Assembly: GCA_937877535.1 (NCBI GenBank)
Contig: CALFJF010000048.1
Span: 1-64,000 of the forward strand
Length of the DNA stretch: 64,000 nucleotides
Reading direction: 5' to 3'
Source of the DNA: an uncultured Treponema sp.
GTDB taxonomy: Bacteria; Spirochaetota; Spirochaetia; Treponematales; Treponemataceae
The position numbers and the translations under genes were made by a program. The first letter of the stretch is position 1. Each line of letters starts with the position of its first letter. Shown in pieces: positions 1-8,250 of the stretch. The notes beneath the pieces were generated by a model that was not told where the DNA came from, did not search any database, and was given only the letters and a program-made list of their open reading frames with translations.

Positions 1-182
1 TGTCTGTCGTCAACGCAGAAGTTCCGCTTTCAGAAATGTTCGGATTCTCTACTATTTTGCGTTCTTCAACGCAGGGTAAGGCAGAATTTACAATGGAATT
101 CCTCAAATACGGACGAGTTCCGGGCAATGTTGCCGACGAACTCATCAAAAAGTATCAGGAAGAGCGAAAAGCTGGAAACTAA
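1..182 (+). CDS. fusA: Elongation factor G, C-terminal end (partial)
   Basis: The window opens inside this gene; the reading frame begins at base 3 and ends with TAA at 180-182, giving the last 59 residues. The visible stretch includes [19 protein letters not shown] and [11 protein letters not shown], which match the domain V/C-terminal end of EF-G, the GTPase that drives translocation on the ribosome. It lies on the plus strand, far from the rpsL-rpsG pair at 42 kb, so fusA is not part of the str operon here. Whether it is the main EF-G or a paralogue (for example FusB-type or EF-G2) cannot be decided from 59 residues. Confidence 0.9.
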   Translation, partial: SVVNAEVPLSEMFGFSTILRSSTQGKAEFTMEFLKYGRVPGNVADELIKKYQEERKAGN

Positions 183-244
183 TTTTTGCAAAAACCGAGG
201 CGAGGAAGCCTCGGTTGTCAAATTCTCCAAGGAGCAATCTATCT

Positions 245-925
245 ATGGAAAAACAAGATTTATATGAAAAAAGCCCCGTGCGACTTTTTGACACGGCAAC
301 CGACGGAGGACTCAAGGCGGGTGAACTCGGACTTGTAACGTCAAAAAAGGGACTTGGCAAAACAAGCGTTCTCGTGCAATTTGGCATGGACACGCTTTTG
401 CAGGACAAGCAACTCGTTCATGTAACGTTTGACCTTCATTCTTCAAACGTGATTTTTTGGTACGACGCGATTTTCTCGGAAATCTCAAAGAAAAAGAACA
501 TCGGAAACAGCACGGAATTGAAAGGCGAAGTTGTTTCAAAACGCACGATTTTGAATTTCTCGCTCGATAACTTCAATTTGTCGAAAGTCGTGAACACGCT
601 CAACGCGCTCAAAGCGGGCGGAATCGCCGTTTCTGGCGTTGTAATGGACGGAATCGACTTTGCAAAAGTAACCGAGGGCGACGTAAACGCGGTTGCGCAG
701 TACGCAGCGGCGGAAAAAGTGACGGTTTGGGCGGCAGCAACGGCGGAAGGCAACACGCTTTCTGACAGCGTACCAGAAAGCCTTGAAAAATATTTCAGCG
801 CGGTGATTCACCTTAATCAAAAAAATGACGGCGTTGGAGTTGACGTTTTGAAAATCCACGACAAAAAGAACGTTGCAAGCGGTCTTAAACTCGACGCAAA
901 AACGCTTCTTATCACAAAGGCTTAA
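245..925 (+). CDS. Small RecA/KaiC-like P-loop ATPase of unknown role
   Basis: A 226-residue soluble protein. Start chosen at ATG 245 because AAGGAGC lies about ten bases upstream; an in-frame TTG at 215 has no such site. Residues 33-41 read SKKGLGKTS, a Walker A-like loop in which the first glycine of GxxxxGK[TS] is replaced by serine. A hydrophobic strand ending in VVMDGIDF (about residues 140-150) is a plausible Walker B. The fold pattern (N-terminal P-loop, strand, VHVTFDLHSS) resembles the RecA/DnaB/KaiC superfamily, but no specific family was recognised. It follows fusA by about 60 bases on the same strand and is closed by its own terminator. ATP binding is inferred; function is unknown. 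Confidence 0.75.
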   Translation: MEKQDLYEKSPVRLFDTATDGGLKAGELGLVTSKKGLGKTSVLVQFGMDTLLQDKQLVHVTFDLHSSNVIFWYDAIFSEISKKKNIGNSTELKGEVVSKRTILNFSLDNFNLSKVVNTLNALKAGGIAVSGVVMDGIDFAKVTEGDVNAVAQYAAAEKVTVWAAATAEGNTLSDSVPESLEKYFSAVIHLNQKNDGVGVDVLKIHDKKNVASGLKLDAKTLLITKA

Positions 926-936
926 AAAAACAAAAG

Positions 937-961
937 CCCGCGAAAAACCGCGGGTTTTTTT
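937..961 (+). terminator. Intrinsic terminator after the ATPase gene
   Basis: A perfect 6-bp GC stem, CCCGCG (937-942) and CGCGGG (949-954), with a 6-base loop, is followed by seven T residues (955-961). It sits 11 bases after the stop codon of the ATPase gene. Confidence 0.9.
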
Positions 962-1003
962 GCGCTCAAAACAAAATTGTACTTGCGTTTTTCATTTTGA
1001 TAA

Positions 1004-1027
1004 GTGGTTTCGACAGGCTCAACCACC
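1004..1027 (+). repeat. Dispersed hairpin repeat, copy 1
   Basis: GTGGTT (1004-1009) pairs with AACCAC (1021-1026) around the core TCGACAGGCTC. The same core occurs in other intergenic regions of this window (near 14.5, 55.2, 56.0, 57.5 and 61.5 kb). This copy lies between the convergent 3' ends of the ATPase gene and the small membrane-protein gene. Confidence 0.8.
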
Positions 1028-1037
1028 AAACTCTGAC

Positions 1038-1313
1038 TCATTTTTGATTTTCTGAGGGCGGCTGCTCGTTGCTTTTTGAATGAAAATCGCGACTGAGTAA
1101 ATCCATGTCAAAAAGTTTTGCCGAATCTTCGGGAGTGGCGGGGCATGACGTAGCGACCAAAATCATCACCGCCACGCAAACGACCATCGTTGCAGCGCAT
1201 ACGGTTTCAACGTGTTCCACTCCGCCTTTTTCAAGTTCTGCCGACACAAACGGCACAATCGCAACGGACGCAATGGAAAGAATGCACAAAACAATAACGA
1301 GCCACAATTTCAT
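1038..1313 (-). CDS. Small two-segment membrane protein, unknown
   Basis: A 91-residue protein with two hydrophobic segments, about residues 3-25 and 38-56, and a polar C-terminal tail ending SNEQPPSENQK. The likely topology is two transmembrane helices with a short loop. It follows the lipoprotein gene at 1341-1691 by 27 bases on the same strand, so the two are probably co-transcribed envelope proteins. No family was recognised and function is unknown. The 3' end faces the plus-strand ATPase gene, with a repeat copy between them. Confidence 0.6.
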   Translation of the reverse strand: MKLWLVIVLCILSIASVAIVPFVSAELEKGGVEHVETVCAATMVVCVAVMILVATSCPATPEDSAKLFDMDLLSRDFHSKSNEQPPSENQK

Positions 1314-1340
1314 ACTTCTCTCCGTTTTTAGAAAATCTGT

Positions 1341-1691
1341 CTAAAGCCCCAATTTTTTGAGTCCGTCTTTTACCGCTTTTCCTGCGCCCTCGCCAGAACG
1401 AAGAACCGCCGCTTTTGCGTATCGAGCCGTCAATTTGAGCCATCGCTCTTTTTCTTCCGCAGTCCAAGTTTCATCGCCTTCAAGCGATTTTAAGTTTGCG
1501 ACGATTTTTTCGCTTTCGCTGGCAAGATTTTTGAACGCGCTCTCGTCCGCTCCAGACATATTTTCGAGTTTTACGACGATTTTTTCGTATCGGTCAAGCA
1601 TTGCCGTAACTTTTGATTTTCCGCACGAAAAAAACAAAAACGACGAAAGAATCATTATAAAAAATAAAATCCCAACTGATTTTGCCTTCAT
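1341..1691 (-). CDS. Small lipoprotein
   Basis: A 116-residue protein with a hydrophobic N-terminus and a spirochaete-type lipobox, LFFSC at residues 19-23, so the mature protein probably starts at lipid-modified Cys23. The remainder is charged and helical (DRYEKIVVKLENMSG, ESEKIVANLKSLEG), with a tail that may be amphipathic. It is first of a two-gene unit with the membrane protein at 1038-1313. No family was recognised. The lipoprotein assignment rests on the signal sequence alone. Confidence 0.7.
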   Translation of the reverse strand: MKAKSVGILFFIMILSSFLFFSCGKSKVTAMLDRYEKIVVKLENMSGADESAFKNLASESEKIVANLKSLEGDETWTAEEKERWLKLTARYAKAAVLRSGEGAGKAVKDGLKKLGL

Positions 1692-1730
1692 GTACTTCCC
1701 CTTTTTTAGAATAATTCAAGTATAAAACAC

Positions 1731-1773
1731 AAATCGAAAATTCGGTAGAACGCGCCAAATGAATTTTCGATTT
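1731..1773 (-). terminator. AT-rich terminator-like hairpin after aroA
   Basis: A perfect 13-bp inverted repeat, AAATCGAAAATTC (1731-1743) and GAATTTTCGATTT (1761-1773), with a 17-base loop, lies just after the aroA stop codon. Read on the minus strand it is followed by GTGTTTT, so the U-tract is short. It is likely a terminator, though a weak one. Confidence 0.55.
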
Positions 1774-1782
1774 TCTTGAGTT

Positions 1783-3171
1783 TTATTCCGTTTCAAAAAA
1801 ATCCGCGCCAAGTTCATTCATTGCGTCAAAAAAATGCGGAAAACTCACGGAGCAACATTCTGCGTTCCGAACAACGATTTTTTCGTTTGCGCCAAGTCCA
1901 AGCCCCAAACACGCAAGCGACATCGCAATGCGATGGTCAAAATGACTTTCAACAATTCCGCCGTGGATTTTGAACGCAGGATTTGGAGAGCCGTCAGAAA
2001 GAACGGGCGAGTGTCCTCGGATTTTCAAAAAATCCTCTCCTTCCTCGATTTCTGCGCCAAGATTTGTCAATTCTTCCGTCATCACGCGAAGTCGGTCTGT
2101 TTCTTTTTTTCGACAACCCACGGCATCAAAAAGCACTGTTGTGCCTTCAATAAAAAGGGCTGCAACGGCAAGCGCGCAAATCGCATCGGGAAACGGCGAA
2201 AGAGCCACGCGCAATTCGCCGTTTGGAAGATTTTCAGCAGAAAGGCGCGAACTTTGCGCGGTTATTCGCTCGTTTTCTTTGTCCCACTCAATCTTTGCGC
2301 CCACGGAACGCAAAATATCAAAAATCGCCTCGTCGCCTTGCGTTCCGCTCGAATCGATATGCTCGATTGTAATTTTGCTTTTTGGAGCAATTAACGCGGC
2401 AACAAGCGGAAACGCGACCGCTTCCCAATCGCCAGGAATCGTTTCGTCAAACGAGGAGATTTTTGTTTTTCCGCCAACAAAAATTGACTTAAAATCCTCG
2501 GAGATTTCAACATTCGCGCCGACTTTTTTGAGCCAAACTTGAGTCATTGTTAAATACGGCGTTTCTTTTGGGTCAGAAAGTTCGATTTTGATTCCGCCGT
2601 CCAAAAGCGTACCAGCCATCATCAAACCCGAAATGTATTGACTTGAAACCGAGCCAGCCGTTTTTACAATTCCAGAGCGCACGGGTCCACGAACCACAAG
2701 CGGGCAGCCGTCAGAAGTGGGACGAGTCAAAAAACTCGATTCGTTTGATTTTCCCAAAAGTTGATTTATTGAATCTACGAGATGACGAACAGGGCGGCGG
2801 CGAATCGAATCATCGCCCGTAAAAACCGTTGCGCCAGAAAGCGTTGCGCAAATTGGAGCCAAAAAATACAAAAGAGAGCCAGAGTTTCCAACGTTTACCA
2901 CGTCATCTGGAAGGTGCAACTGATTTCCAGCTCCGCGCACAATCCATTCCGTGCCGAGTTCGCCCTCAATCGAAATGTTCAAATCGATTTTTGCGCCCAA
3001 AAGCGGAATCGCGCCCGCCGTAGAAAGACAATCCGCGCTCGCAAGCGGATTTTTTATGTGCGACGTGCCTTCCGCGAGAGTTGCAAGCAAAAGCGCACGA
3101 ATCGTGTGCGATTTTGAGCCAGGCACAGTAATCGCGCCAGAAAGCGAAGAAGATTTTGCAATTATATTCAT
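1783..3171 (-). CDS. aroA: 3-phosphoshikimate 1-carboxyvinyltransferase (EPSP synthase)
   Basis: Transfers the enolpyruvyl group of PEP to shikimate 3-phosphate in aromatic amino acid synthesis; cytosolic. The N-terminal substrate loop VPGSKSHTIRA is present, as are a C-terminal RKKETDRL motif and HFDHRIAM near the end, both typical of the family. Length (462 residues) is slightly above the usual 430-450. An in-frame ATG at 3180 would add three residues, but that codon overlaps a TATAAT box on the minus strand. The ATG at 3171 lies at the expected transcription start, so a leaderless mRNA from 3171 is the better model. No Shine-Dalgarno sequence is visible for either start. The gene is divergent from the ABC permease gene at 3237. 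Confidence 0.95.
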   Translation of the reverse strand: MNIIAKSSSLSGAITVPGSKSHTIRALLLATLAEGTSHIKNPLASADCLSTAGAIPLLGAKIDLNISIEGELGTEWIVRGAGNQLHLPDDVVNVGNSGSLLYFLAPICATLSGATVFTGDDSIRRRPVRHLVDSINQLLGKSNESSFLTRPTSDGCPLVVRGPVRSGIVKTAGSVSSQYISGLMMAGTLLDGGIKIELSDPKETPYLTMTQVWLKKVGANVEISEDFKSIFVGGKTKISSFDETIPGDWEAVAFPLVAALIAPKSKITIEHIDSSGTQGDEAIFDILRSVGAKIEWDKENERITAQSSRLSAENLPNGELRVALSPFPDAICALAVAALFIEGTTVLFDAVGCRKKETDRLRVMTEELTNLGAEIEEGEDFLKIRGHSPVLSDGSPNPAFKIHGGIVESHFDHRIAMSLACLGLGLGANEKIVVRNAECCSVSFPHFFDAMNELGADFFETE

Positions 3172-3178
3172 GTGCGCC

Positions 3179-3189
3179 ATTATAGCAAA
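3179..3189 (-). promoter_or_regulatory. Extended -10 element of aroA
   Basis: The minus strand reads TTTGCTATAAT, a TGn-extended -10 box. The last T (3179) is separated by seven bases from the A of the chosen aroA start at 3171, so transcription is expected to begin at or next to the start codon. The same 11-mer precedes three other genes in the window. Confidence 0.65.
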
Positions 3190-3223
3190 AAAGCAAAATG
3201 CTGTCTTTTTGTCATTTTTTTTC

Positions 3224-3229
3224 TATAAT
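3224..3229 (+). promoter_or_regulatory. -10 box of the ABC permease operon
   Basis: TATAAT ends at 3229, seven bases before the ATG at 3237, and no Shine-Dalgarno sequence lies between. This again predicts a leaderless transcript. It is arranged back to back with the aroA promoter about 40 bases away. Confidence 0.6.
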
Positions 3230-3236
3230 CAAATCT

Positions 3237-4250
3237 ATGAAAAATCGCAAAACAAAATGCACAATTTCTTTTTTAACCGTTGCACTTTTTGTGCTTTTTA
3301 TTTTGATAATCGCATCTTTGTGCCTTGGAGCCGTAAACGTGCCGATTTCAGAGAGCGTCCGCGCGATTTTTTCGTTTTCGGAAGATTCAAATGCGCAAAA
3401 AATCGTTCGATTTGTGCGTCTTCCGCGTACGCTTGCCGCGATTCTTTGCGGAAGTTCGCTTTCCGTTTCTGGAGCAATCGTCCAAACAACGCTTCAAAAT
3501 CCACTCGGAAGCCCGTCCGTCCTTGGAATGAACGCGGGCGCGGCTCTTTTTGTAATCGCGCTTTCCATTTTTTCCGCCTCGGTTGTTTTTCTGCCGCTGT
3601 CGGCTTTTTTGGGAGCATTTTTGACACTTCTTGCCGTGCTTTTTATGGGAAAAAAAGCGGGCGGAAAACTCGCGCTCTCCCGCTCGTCTGTTTTGCTTTC
3701 AGGCATTGCCGCAAACGCTTTTCTTTCCGCCCTTTCCGATGCCTTGAACGCACTCGTTCCAGACACCGTATACTCTCGGAGCGTATTTAGAATCGGCTCG
3801 CTTTCGGGCGTGCAAATGGAAATCGTGGAAGCGGCGGGCGTTGTTTCGATTGTGGCGATTTTTGGAGCAATTCTGTTTTCTCCCGCGCTCGACATTTTGT
3901 ATCTCGGCGACGAAAGCGCACGAACGCTCGGCTTAAATACGCAAAAAACGCGCTCGATTTCGCTCATTCTCGCTTCGATTCTCTGCGGAAGCGCGGTGAG
4001 CGTTGCTGGTTTGATTTCGTTTGTGGGGCTAATCGTACCGCACGTTGTAAGGCTTTTTGCCAAAAAAAATTCCAGCGCGATTTTTATATCGAGCGCGATT
4101 TTGGGAGCAGATTTAGTTCTCTTTTGCGACCTTGCGTCCAGGCTTGTTTTTGCGCCCTACGAACTTCCCGTGGGAGTTCCACTTTCGCTCCTTGGAGGAC
4201 CATTTTTCTTTGCCCTTTTAGTAAAAAGGCGAAACGGAGATGCAAAATGA
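3237..4250 (+). CDS. FecCD/BtuC-family ABC transporter permease
   Basis: Integral membrane subunit of a type II ABC importer for iron-siderophore, haem or cobalamin. The 337-residue protein is strongly hydrophobic with roughly ten transmembrane segments, as usual for FecCD/BtuC. It carries family stretches such as FVRLPRTLAAILCG, LQNPLGSPSVLGMNAGA and GLIVPHVVRL, the last near the ATPase contact. Start chosen at ATG 3237, seven bases after a TATAAT box; an ATG at 3198 lies upstream of that box and would not be transcribed from it. It overlaps the ATPase gene by four bases (ATGA). No substrate-binding protein gene is next to it, so the substrate cannot be assigned. Confidence 0.9.
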   Translation: MKNRKTKCTISFLTVALFVLFILIIASLCLGAVNVPISESVRAIFSFSEDSNAQKIVRFVRLPRTLAAILCGSSLSVSGAIVQTTLQNPLGSPSVLGMNAGAALFVIALSIFSASVVFLPLSAFLGAFLTLLAVLFMGKKAGGKLALSRSSVLLSGIAANAFLSALSDALNALVPDTVYSRSVFRIGSLSGVQMEIVEAAGVVSIVAIFGAILFSPALDILYLGDESARTLGLNTQKTRSISLILASILCGSAVSVAGLISFVGLIVPHVVRLFAKKNSSAIFISSAILGADLVLFCDLASRLVFAPYELPVGVPLSLLGGPFFFALLVKRRNGDAK

Positions 4251-5008
4251 TTTCAATCGAAAACGTATCGTTTGGGTACAGCAAAAAAAGCGAGATTTTG
4301 AGCGGCGTAAACGCGAAAATTGAGCGCGGAACAGTTACCGCACTCGTAGGACCAAACGGTTCTGGAAAAACGACGCTTCTTCGCATAACGAGTGGAATTT
4401 TGGCGCAAAAAAGCGGGAAGATTTTTATTGACGGCGAGGACGCTTCGCTGATTTCAAGAATCGAGCGGGCAAAAAAAATTGCGTATCTTCCACAAACGCG
4501 CTCAATTCCAGACGTTACGGTGTCTCGGCTCGTGCTTTCTGGAAGATTTCCGCACACCACTTTTTTTCATCGCTATAAAAATGACGATTTTCAAAAAGCA
4601 AAAGAATCAATAAAAAAACTCGGAATCGAGGATTTGTCAGAAAAAAATCTTTTGGAACTTTCGGGTGGACAAAGGCAAAAAGCGTACATCGCGATGGCAC
4701 TTTCGCAATGCGCACCCGCGCTTTTGCTCGACGAACCGCTTACATTTTTGGATACGCGACAGCAACTCGAACTTTTGTCGCTTGTAAAAAATCTTGCCGC
4801 CGAAGGAAAAGCCGTTCTCATGGTTATTCACGACCTTTCGCTCGCTTTAAGTTACGCCGACCGTCTTATCGTCCTTTCAAACGGAAAAATCATTTCAGAT
4901 TCAAGTCCGCACGAGGCAATTCAAAACGGCGCGATTGAAGAAGCGTTCGGCGTAAAAATTGAAAAAGCGTTCACAAAAAGCGGCGAAAAATGGTTCTTCT
5001 CGCTTTGA
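4247..5008 (+). CDS. FecE/BtuD-family ABC transporter ATP-binding protein
   Basis: ATPase partner of the permease just upstream. All motifs are present: Walker A GPNGSGKTT, Q-loop near YLPQTR, signature LSGGQRQK, Walker B LLLDEPLTFLD and H-loop VIHD. At 253 residues the size is typical of iron/cobalamin importer ATPases. The start ATG at 4247 overlaps the permease stop (ATGA) and has GGAG seven bases upstream, pointing to translational coupling. The gene converges on dnaJ, whose stop codon is only two bases away, with no terminator visible between them. Confidence 0.92.
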   Translation: MISIENVSFGYSKKSEILSGVNAKIERGTVTALVGPNGSGKTTLLRITSGILAQKSGKIFIDGEDASLISRIERAKKIAYLPQTRSIPDVTVSRLVLSGRFPHTTFFHRYKNDDFQKAKESIKKLGIEDLSEKNLLELSGGQRQKAYIAMALSQCAPALLLDEPLTFLDTRQQLELLSLVKNLAAEGKAVLMVIHDLSLALSYADRLIVLSNGKIISDSSPHEAIQNGAIEEAFGVKIEKAFTKSGEKWFFSL

Positions 5009-5010
5009 TT

Positions 5011-6147
5011 TTATCGCAACGAATCAAGTGAAATGCACTCTGGAGAAGTTGTGGCATTTTCGATTTTTGCAAACTGCTCCATGAGCCGCCGTTGCTCGCC
5101 GTTCATTTTTGTTGGAACGCGGATGATAACTTTTATCTTGAGGTCGCCCCGTGAACTCGAATTAGCGTGCGGAATTCCCTCGCCTCGAACCGTTACAAAA
5201 TCGCCGTTTTGCGTTCCAGCGGGAATTTGCACTTCGACTTTTCTTCCGTCAAGTCCCGTAACAAAGATTTTTGTGCCGATTGTCGCTTGCGCATACGTTA
5301 TTGGAACGGCGCAATAAAGGTCGCTACCGTTTCGCTCAAAGAATTTGTGCGGAGAAACGCGGATTAAAACAACAAGGTCGCCCGCCTGTCCGCCGTTCAC
5401 GCCCACGTTTCCCATGCCGCGAAGCACCATGCGCCGTCCATTTTCCACGCCCGCGGGAATCGTGAGCGTGATGTGCTTTAAGACAGTTTCAGAGCCACGC
5501 CCGTGGCATTTTGAACACGGTTTGTCAATTTTGCTGCCCATTCCGTTACACGCAGAACACGATTGTTGAATCGAAAAAAATCCTGATGAACGAATCGTCT
5601 GCCCGCTTCCGTTGCAACTCGGACATTTGACACGCTTTCCGCCAGCAGCCGCGCCCGTTCCGTTACAAGACGAGCAGGCTTCTTCGTGGCGAAATTTGAG
5701 GTCGGCTTTTGTTCCAAAGGCAGCGTCCTTAAAAGAAAGTTCAAGGTCATATCTCAAACTTTCGCCGTCCATCGCAGAATTCGCGCTCCGAGAACGAGAT
5801 GAGCCAAAGCCAAAACTGTTTTCAAACATTTCAAAAATGCTTCCAAAACCGCCCATTCCGCCAAATAAATCGGCAAAATCTTGAGCCGCTCGGCTTCCAA
5901 AACCCGCGCCCGTCGCTCCGTCAACGCCAGCAAAGCCAAACTGGTCATAAGAAGAGCGTTTTTTTTCATCGGAAAGCACTTCGTATGCTTCGGTCGCTTC
6001 CTTGAATTTTTCTTCCGCCTCTTTGTTTCCAGGATTTCTGTCTGGGTGGTATTTTACGGCAAGTTTTCTGTACGCCTTTTTGATTTCGTCCGTGGACGCA
6101 TTTTTTGAAATCCCCAAAACTTCGTAATAATCTCTTTTTGTCGCCAT
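5011..6147 (-). CDS. dnaJ: Chaperone DnaJ (Hsp40)
   Basis: Co-chaperone that delivers unfolded clients to DnaK and stimulates its ATPase. The 378 residues show the complete type I layout: J domain with HPD in KYHPDRNPG, a Gly/Phe-rich linker ([20 protein letters not shown]), four CxxCxGxG zinc motifs ([32 protein letters not shown]) and the C-terminal client-binding region. The gene follows dnaK by 76 bases, and a terminator-like hairpin lies in that gap, so dnaJ may be expressed less than dnaK or from its own promoter. Unlike dnaK, its codon use matches the AT-leaning surroundings. Confidence 0.97.
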   Translation of the reverse strand: MATKRDYYEVLGISKNASTDEIKKAYRKLAVKYHPDRNPGNKEAEEKFKEATEAYEVLSDEKKRSSYDQFGFAGVDGATGAGFGSRAAQDFADLFGGMGGFGSIFEMFENSFGFGSSRSRSANSAMDGESLRYDLELSFKDAAFGTKADLKFRHEEACSSCNGTGAAAGGKRVKCPSCNGSGQTIRSSGFFSIQQSCSACNGMGSKIDKPCSKCHGRGSETVLKHITLTIPAGVENGRRMVLRGMGNVGVNGGQAGDLVVLIRVSPHKFFERNGSDLYCAVPITYAQATIGTKIFVTGLDGRKVEVQIPAGTQNGDFVTVRGEGIPHANSSSRGDLKIKVIIRVPTKMNGEQRRLMEQFAKIENATTSPECISLDSLR

Positions 6148-6170
6148 GATTCCGCCCCATTTTTCTGCGC

Positions 6171-6206
6171 AAAAATACCCCCGCCACAGCGACGGAGGTA
6201 TTTTTT
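6171..6206 (-). terminator. Terminator-like hairpin between dnaK and dnaJ
   Basis: AAAAATACCCCCG (6171-6183) and CGGAGGTATTTTT (6193-6205) form a long stem with one mismatch on the plus strand, which becomes a G-U pair in the minus-strand RNA. The arm ends in a U-run when read from dnaK toward dnaJ. It probably terminates most dnaK transcripts before dnaJ. Confidence 0.75.
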
Positions 6207-6223
6207 AGCCTTTTTCTCTTTTT

Positions 6224-8134
6224 TTAGTTATCGTGAACCTCAAACTCAGGCTCGTCGCCACCGCCATTTGAAGCAGAAGCCCCCGGCTGCGCGCCGGCGT
6301 TCGGCTGCGCTCCCGCCGCGCCCTGCTGCTTGTAGAGCTCCTCGGCGATTTTGTAGGAAGCCTGCTTCAGCGCCTCGGTCTTCGCCTTGATGTCGGCGGT
6401 GTCGTTCCCTTCCAAGGCCTTCTTCAAAGCCGCCGTCGCGTCCTCGATTGCCTGCTTGTCCGCCGCGCCCACCTTGTCGCCAAGCTCGGAAAGGCTCTTT
6501 TCCGTTCCGTGGATGAGGCTGTCCGCCTCGTTCCGCACGTCCACCGCCTCGCGCGCCTTCTTGTCCTCGTCGGCGTGCGCCTCCGCGTCCTTCACCATGC
6601 GGTTTATCTCGTCCTCGCTCAAACCGCTCGAAGACGTGATTTGGATGTGCTGCTCCTTTCCCGTCCCCATGTCCTTCGCCGAAACGTGGACGATGCCGTT
6701 CGCGTCGATGTCGAACGTGACTTCGATTTGCGGAACGCCGCGCGGAGCGGCCGGGATTCCCTCAAGGTTGAAGTTTCCGAGCGTGCGGTTCTGCGCCGCC
6801 ATCTGCCGCTCGCCTTGGAGGACATGAATCGTGACCGCCGTCTGCCCGTCCGCCGCCGTGGAGAAAATCTGGCTCTTCTTGGTCGGAATCGTCGTGTTGC
6901 GCGGAATGAGCGTGGTGAACACGCCGCCCATCGTCTCGATGCCGAGCGAAAGCGGGGTCACGTCGAGAAGGAGAACGTCCTTCACGTCGCCCGTGATGAC
7001 GCCTCCCTGAATCGCGGCTCCCACGGCAACCGCCTCGTCAGGGTTCACTCCCTTCGAGCCTTCCTTCCCGAAAATCTGCTTGACGATTTCCTGCACTTTC
7101 GGCATTCGAGAAGAGCCGCCGACGAGAAGCACCTCGTCGATTTTGCTCGCGTCGATTCCCGCGTCCGCCATCGCCTTCCGGCACGGCTCTTTCGTGCGCT
7201 CGAAGAGATTGTCCGTCATCTGCTCGAACTGCGCGCGCGTCAGGCTCTTCTGCAAGTGCTTCGGCCCCGTCGCGTCCGCCGTGATGAACGGAAGGTTGAT
7301 GTCAACTGATGTCTGGTTCGACAGGCTGATTTTCGCGTTCTCAGCCGCCTCGCGCAATCTCTGGAGCGCCATCGAGTCGCCGCTCAAGTCGATTCCCGTG
7401 TCCGCCTTGAAACTGTCGATGAGCCAGTTCACAATCGCGCGGTCCCAGTCGTCGCCACCCAAGTGCGTGTCGCCGTTCGTCGATTTCACCTCGAACACGC
7501 CGTCGGCAAGCTCCAGAATCGAGATGTCGAACGTGCCGCCGCCCAAGTCGTAGACGGCAATCGTGCGCTCCTTGGACTGGTCCTTGTCGATTCCGAACGC
7601 GAGCGCGGCCGCCGTCGGCTCGTTGATGATGCGCTTCACGTCGAGTCCCGCGATTTTTCCCGCGTCCTTCGTCGCCTGCCGCTGCGAGTCGTTGAAGTAC
7701 GCCGGAACGGTGATGACCGCCTCGGTGACGCTCTCGCCCAAGTAGTCCTCGGCCGTCTTCTTCATCTTCTGCAGGATGAACGCGCTGATTTCCTGCGGGC
7801 TGAACTCCTTGTTCTGCCCGCCCTCGCTCACTTCCACGCGCACATCCTGCCCGTTGTCCTTCACGTTGTACGGAACGAGCTTCGCCTCGCCCGTGAGCTC
7901 GGAGTAGCGGTGCCCGATGAACCGCTTTATCGAGTAGACCGTGTTCTTCGGGTTCGTGACCATCTGGTTCTTCGCGGGAAGGCCCACGATTCGCTCGCCC
8001 TTCGCCGTGAAGCCGACGATTGAAGGGGTCGTCCGCCCGCCCTCAGAGTTCTGGATGACGACTGGCGAGCCGTTTTCCATGACCGAAACGCACGAGTTCG
8101 TCGTGCCCAAATCAATGCCAATAATCTTTCCCAT
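6224..8134 (-). CDS. dnaK: Chaperone DnaK (Hsp70)
   Basis: ATP-driven general chaperone. The 636-residue protein has the ATPase signature [10 protein letters not shown] at the N-terminus, [16 protein letters not shown] and [14 protein letters not shown] in the nucleotide-binding domain, the linker [15 protein letters not shown], and a substrate-binding domain with a Gly/Ala-rich tail. It ends in EFEVHDN rather than the usual EEVKD-like end. The start at 8134 is set by GGAGG eight bases upstream; an in-frame ATG 15 bases earlier precedes that site. Third-position GC is very high, unlike dnaJ or the ribosomal genes, yet the flanking non-coding DNA is AT-rich. No CIRCE element was found. Confidence 0.98.
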   Translation of the reverse strand: MGKIIGIDLGTTNSCVSVMENGSPVVIQNSEGGRTTPSIVGFTAKGERIVGLPAKNQMVTNPKNTVYSIKRFIGHRYSELTGEAKLVPYNVKDNGQDVRVEVSEGGQNKEFSPQEISAFILQKMKKTAEDYLGESVTEAVITVPAYFNDSQRQATKDAGKIAGLDVKRIINEPTAAALAFGIDKDQSKERTIAVYDLGGGTFDISILELADGVFEVKSTNGDTHLGGDDWDRAIVNWLIDSFKADTGIDLSGDSMALQRLREAAENAKISLSNQTSVDINLPFITADATGPKHLQKSLTRAQFEQMTDNLFERTKEPCRKAMADAGIDASKIDEVLLVGGSSRMPKVQEIVKQIFGKEGSKGVNPDEAVAVGAAIQGGVITGDVKDVLLLDVTPLSLGIETMGGVFTTLIPRNTTIPTKKSQIFSTAADGQTAVTIHVLQGERQMAAQNRTLGNFNLEGIPAAPRGVPQIEVTFDIDANGIVHVSAKDMGTGKEQHIQITSSSGLSEDEINRMVKDAEAHADEDKKAREAVDVRNEADSLIHGTEKSLSELGDKVGAADKQAIEDATAALKKALEGNDTADIKAKTEALKQASYKIAEELYKQQGAAGAQPNAGAQPGASASNGGGDEPEFEVHDN

Positions 8135-8149
8135 AATCGTATCCTCCAC

Positions 8150-8172
8150 AAAGCCAATTCGGAATCGGCTTT
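8150..8172 (-). promoter_or_regulatory. Hairpin directly upstream of the dnaK ribosome-binding site
   Basis: In the minus-strand RNA a 10-bp stem (8163-8172 with 8150-8159, one G-U pair) closes a 3-base loop and ends a few bases before the GGAGG of dnaK. It does not cover the Shine-Dalgarno sequence. It could protect the 5' end or tune translation; a role in heat-shock control is speculation. Confidence 0.4.
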
Positions 8173-8205
8173 CGATTTTTATACACGCTTGTACGCTTTT
8201 TTATT

Positions 8206-8242
8206 CCGCAGATTCATTTCATCAATCCCTGCGAATCTGCGG
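8206..8242 (-). other. 10-bp inverted repeat between grpE and dnaK
   Basis: CCGCAGATTC (8206-8215) and GAATCTGCGG (8233-8242) are perfectly complementary with a 17-base spacer, starting nine bases after the grpE stop codon. No U-run follows on the minus strand, so an RNA-processing or pausing site is more likely than a terminator. Confidence 0.5.
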
Positions 8243-8250
8243 ATTTTCAC

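Noticed and set aside
1038..1060. Extension of the small membrane protein into repeat copy 1
   Set aside because: The stop codon at 1038-1040 lies before the repeat; the two do not overlap.
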